Assembly (NCBI GenBank): GCA_947496465.1 | Contig: CANMCX010000010.1 | Location: 62,001-126,000 of the forward strand | Length of the DNA stretch: 64,000 nt | From: Marinifilum_A sediminis | Lineage (GTDB): Bacteria; Bacteroidota; Bacteroidia; Bacteroidales; Marinifilaceae | Direction: 5' to 3' | Shown here: positions 61,871 through 64,000 of the stretch, in pieces | How the letters are laid out: the number at the start of each line of letters is the position of its first letter | Position numbering within the stretch: position 1 is the stretch's first letter | Made by a program: the position numbers and the translations under genes | Notes under the pieces: model-generated | What the model was told of the DNA's origin: nothing | Database searches by the model: none | The model's input: the letters and a program-made list of their open reading frames with translations, nothing else

Positions 61871-62020
61871 TACGATATCGCCACCTACGGGGCTTTACTT
61901 TTGGGATTGCAACATCTCTACCATATTATCGCTCCTAACGGAGCTGTTTTAAATCCCATAGGGATGTAATTATGGTAGCTATCGATCGATAATGAATAAA
62001 AAGTACCATTGGTACGAAAT
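61871..62020 (+). repeat. structured interspersed repeat (nested hairpins)
   Basis: An outer stem CTACCATA (61918-61925)/TATGGTAG (61971-61978) encloses two hairpins, GCTCC-TAAC-GGAGC (61931-61944) and ATCCC-ATA-GGGAT (61953-61965), giving a three-way junction; a further GTACC/GGTAC hairpin lies at 62003-62015 and a CCTACGGGGC word at 61884-61893. The words match, by memory, an interspersed repeat family common in Bacteroidetes genomes. No open reading frame crosses it. Confidence 0.7.
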
Positions 62021-62092
62021 TAAGATTTAAGTATTCTTGGTGTTACCAAACAACAATAAAAAAGTCGGAAATAATTTATTAGATCTATCAAT

Positions 62093-62116
62093 AACCCATG
62101 AATTTATTCATGGGTT
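62093..62116 (+). repeat. perfect 10-bp hairpin, possible terminator
   Basis: AACCCATGAA (62093-62102) pairs with TTCATGGGTT (62107-62116) over a 4-base loop, followed by TGTTGTG rather than a clean T-run. It may end aspartate kinase transcripts or belong to the repeat cluster just upstream. Confidence 0.5.
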
Positions 62117-62231
62117 TGTTGTGTCCTATTAATTTTTTTCAAAAAAAATACAGTGCAAAAATCCTATTTGCTATATAAGGTATAGTTCGCACATTCTCAG
62201 ACTAAAAAATTAAGACAGATTGCTCTTTTAA

Positions 62232-62262
62232 TTTGGAGAATTAAAAAACCTCCCTATCTTTG
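62232..62262 (+). promoter_or_regulatory. Bacteroidetes-type promoter of the SAM riboswitch transcript
   Basis: TTTG (62232-62235), exactly 19 bases, then TATCTTTG (62255-62262): both boxes match the Bacteroidetes consensus TTTG-N19-TAnnTTTG perfectly. Transcription would begin near 62268-62270, about 28 bases before the riboswitch. Confidence 0.8.
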
Positions 62263-62296
62263 CTAACGTTATTTAAGGTAAATCTCGCAGGAGAAT

Positions 62297-62421
62297 ATCT
62301 TTAATTTATACAGAAGAAGTGAGAGAACAGGCTCGTAGACCTTCTGACAACCGCAGTAGAACCAAAAGCTGAAAGGTGTCAAATCCTGACCATTTAATTT
62401 GGTGAATATAAATTAAAAGAT
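62297..62421 (+). ncRNA. SAM riboswitch (S-box type)
   Basis: The core CTGACAACC...AAGGTGTCAAATCCTGACC is the conserved S-box sequence, with CAG/CTG forming P3 and ACCA/TGGT forming P4. P1 closes the element: 62297-62310 (ATCTTTAATTTATA) pairs with 62407-62421 over 14 pairs with one bulged A. P2 is formed by AGAAG (62313-62317) and CTTCT (62341-62345). The element binds S-adenosylmethionine and controls methionine-synthesis genes; here the downstream gene is an O-acetylhomoserine sulfhydrylase type. The P1 3' strand ends one base before the ATG of a small leader ORF. No rho-independent terminator is apparent, so control of translation initiation is more likely than termination. Confidence 0.82.
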
Positions 62422-62422
62422 C

Positions 62423-62545
62423 ATGAAGAAGACAGAAATTCACACACACACGAAGCAGGCTCAACAAGAGCAAAACATTCAGTTGCAATCTTTGGCATCA
62501 ATTACCACTATGATGCGAATGCAGCGAATGATGCGTATGCTCTAA
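62423..62545 (+). CDS. methionine-rich leader ORF, 40 aa
   Basis: A 40-codon reading frame beginning MKKTEIHTHTKQAQQEQ and ending TTMMRMQRMMRML: six of the last eleven residues are Met. It starts one base after the P1 helix of the SAM riboswitch, whose 3' strand is A/T-rich and would serve as the ribosome-landing region in Bacteroidetes, which often lack Shine-Dalgarno sequences. An ATGCG/CGCAT dyad (62531-62535 and 62546-62550) spans the end of the ORF. The 346 bases to the next gene hold another strong hairpin at 62812-62844. A leader peptide that senses Met-tRNA supply is the natural reading, but is inferred. Confidence 0.6.
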   Translation: MKKTEIHTHTKQAQQEQNIQLQSLASITTMMRMQRMMRML

Positions 62546-62811
62546 CGCATTCTGTCTGGAATATTTCCCAATTTTTTAGATGCTGGTGCGTATAAAATAA
62601 CTCCGAACCAGGGAACTCAAATTCGTACTTATTTATTTCAATTGTTTCTGTATGTCAGAAATAGGTATTGATACAATCAAATCTGAATCCATCTAACTAT
62701 TCGGGTCGATTGTAAATGTGATAAGAACTGAATTTGCGACAATCAGAAGCCTTTCGCTTCTAACCAATTAATCAAATTTTTAAATCAAGGATGTAATCCT
62801 AAGTTGCTAAT

Positions 62812-62844
62812 ATTTGCATGATATAAATTAAGCATCATGCAAAT
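62812..62844 (+). repeat. perfect 11-bp hairpin upstream of the sulfhydrylase gene
   Basis: ATTTGCATGAT (62812-62822) pairs with ATCATGCAAAT (62834-62844) over an 11-base loop, 47 bp before the start codon. No T-run follows. It is directly followed by AGCTGGAAGCTGAAAGCTTG, a low-complexity intergenic repeat of the AAGCT type (62845-62876) seen near mfd as well. Possible role in leader folding; nothing else was seen in 62546-62811 besides an AGAAGC/GCTTCT mini-hairpin near 62750. Confidence 0.55.
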
Positions 62845-62891
62845 AGCTGGAAGCTGAAAGCTTGTGGCTGGCAGCTAAAAATAGAATCGCC

Positions 62892-64000
62892 ATGTCAAAT
62901 AATTTAAGATACGAAACACTACAGATACACGCAGGTCAGGAAATTGATGGAACAACAAACTCTCGCGCAGTTCCATTGTATCAAACCACAGCATATACTT
63001 TCAATAATTCAGAGCACGCGGCAAACTTATTCGGATTGAAAGAATTCGGTAATATTTATACACGTTTGACGAATCCTACCAATGATGTTTTCGAGAAGAG
63101 AATTGCAGCATTGGAAGGTGGAGTTGCAGCAGTTGCAACCGGATCGGGACAGGCTGCGCAGTTTTTGGCTTTGACCAATATTCTGGAATCGGGAGATAAT
63201 TTCATAAGTGCGTCTCAGGTATATGGAGGTACATATAACCAATTTAAGGTTCAGTTTAAGCGATTGGGAATTCAGTGTAAGTTTGTTGATATCGATGAAC
63301 CAGAAACCATTGTGCCTTTAATCGATGATAATACCAAAGCGATTTATGTGGAGGCTTTGCCAAACCCTAAATTCTCAATTCCCGATTTCGATAAAGTATC
63401 GGCAATTGCAAAAGAATACGATTTGCCGTTAATAGTAGATAATACTTTGGGAGCTGGTGGATATTTATTCCGTCCATTGGAACATGGTGCAAACATTGTT
63501 GTTGAGTCGGCAACCAAATGGATTTGTGGTCATGGTACTGCGGTTGGTGGAGTACTTGTTGATGGAGGAAATTACAATTGGGGAAATGGAAAATTCCCTC
63601 AGTTTAGCGAGCCATCGGAAGGTTACCACGGTTTGGTTTTCTCTGATGTGTTTGGAGTTGATGGTCCATTTGGAAACATTGCGTTTGCAATTCGTGCAAG
63701 GGTTGAAGGCTTGAGAGATTACGGTTGTAGCCAAAGTCCATTCAATTCGTTTTTGCTTTTACAAGGATTAGAAACACTTTCGCTTCGTTTAGACCGACAT
63801 ATCGAGAACACTATAGCTCTTGCCAAATGGTTAGAGGAACAAGATTGGGTAGAGCAAGTGAATTATCCTGGATTGCCATCGAGTCCTTACTACGAAAGAG
63901 CGAAGAAATATTTCAAGAAAGGTGCCGGTTCTGTTTTAACTTTTAAAGTTAAAGGTGGAAAAGAAGTTGCTGATAAGTTGGTTGATGGCGTTGAATTACT
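62892..64000 (+). CDS. O-acetylhomoserine aminocarboxypropyltransferase/sulfhydrylase (3' end outside window)
   Basis: PLP enzyme of the Cys/Met-metabolism family; 369 residues are in the window and the frame is open at the right edge. It begins MSNNLRYETLQIHAGQE, with SRAVPLYQTTAYTFNNSEHAANLF, YTRLTNPTNDVFEKRIAALEGG, the cofactor site GSGQAAQFLAL, the PLP lysine motif VESATKWICGHGTAVGG and a YHGLVFSDVFG stretch typical of the homocysteine synthase branch (MetY type). It makes homocysteine from O-acetylhomoserine and sulfide. Transcribed behind the SAM riboswitch and the Met-rich leader ORF, which fits a methionine-synthesis role. Confidence 0.93.
   Translation, partial: MSNNLRYETLQIHAGQEIDGTTNSRAVPLYQTTAYTFNNSEHAANLFGLKEFGNIYTRLTNPTNDVFEKRIAALEGGVAAVATGSGQAAQFLALTNILESGDNFISASQVYGGTYNQFKVQFKRLGIQCKFVDIDEPETIVPLIDDNTKAIYVEALPNPKFSIPDFDKVSAIAKEYDLPLIVDNTLGAGGYLFRPLEHGANIVVESATKWICGHGTAVGGVLVDGGNYNWGNGKFPQFSEPSEGYHGLVFSDVFGVDGPFGNIAFAIRARVEGLRDYGCSQSPFNSFLLLQGLETLSLRLDRHIENTIALAKWLEEQDWVEQVNYPGLPSSPYYERAKKYFKKGAGSVLTFKVKGGKEVADKLVDGVEL

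Noticed and set aside
1..64000. tRNA or rRNA genes
   Set aside because: No cloverleaf with a GGTTCGAATC-type T-arm or rRNA-like stretch was noticed on reading; short matches found lie inside protein genes.

Overview
The window reads as a chromosomal segment of a low-GC anaerobic Bacteroidetes, probably of the Marinilabiliales type. This is an inference from four things: a Bacteroidetes-type dcw cluster (mraZ to ftsZ without murF), TTTG-N18-19-TAnnTTTG promoters, glycine-lipid acyltransferases of the Bacteroides type, and a lysine-to-butyrate fermentation operon. About 47 protein genes are supported. No rRNA, tRNA, CRISPR array, phage or insertion sequence was seen.

Layout. 1-11190: lysine fermentation operon (kamA, cut by the left edge, then kamB, kamC, kamD, kamE, a CoA-transferase beta subunit and a thiolase), followed by an acyl-CoA dehydrogenase with etfB and etfA. 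Two copies of a short palindromic repeat lie between these genes. 11200-15460: minus-strand hypothetical genes, a GDYXXLXY/DUF2157 membrane pair, a small candidate membrane-peptide gene and a 12-unit 21-bp repeat array. 15459-25000: tricorn-like protease, STAS protein, GNAT acetyltransferase, miaB, tandem universal stress protein, SPOR protein and a purF-type amidotransferase. 25056-27011: glycine-lipid acyltransferase pair. 27151-43999: the dcw division/peptidoglycan operon from an MraZ operator through mraZ, rsmH, ftsL, ftsI, murE, mraY, murD, ftsW, murG, murC, ftsQ and ftsA to two consecutive ftsZ genes, then a yqeY-like gene and a strong terminator. 44048-50947: minus-strand envelope block (coaX, TPR lipid/OM-associated protein, lptC, small membrane protein, CNNM/CorC protein, PpiD/SurA-type foldase). 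51087-55592: REC-PAS-PAS regulator and mfd. 55852-59043: secreted hypothetical, helical hypothetical with a 42-bp repeat array behind it, and a surface-protein gene broken by one in-frame stop. 59207-64000: fbp, aspartate kinase, an interspersed structured repeat, then a SAM riboswitch, a methionine-rich leader ORF and the start of an O-acetylhomoserine sulfhydrylase gene.

The observations most worth following are: (1) two repeat arrays whose periods are exact multiples of 21 bp (21 and 42), each with a palindromic core, each directly behind a small helical hypothetical gene and in that gene's reading frame; (2) tandem ftsZ paralogues with intact catalytic loops but different C-terminal tails, one with a conventional IPAYKRK peptide and one with an amphipathic tail resembling an FtsA membrane anchor; (3) a SAM riboswitch whose P1 helix ends one base before the start of a 40-codon ORF with six Met in its last eleven residues, upstream of a methionine-synthesis gene.
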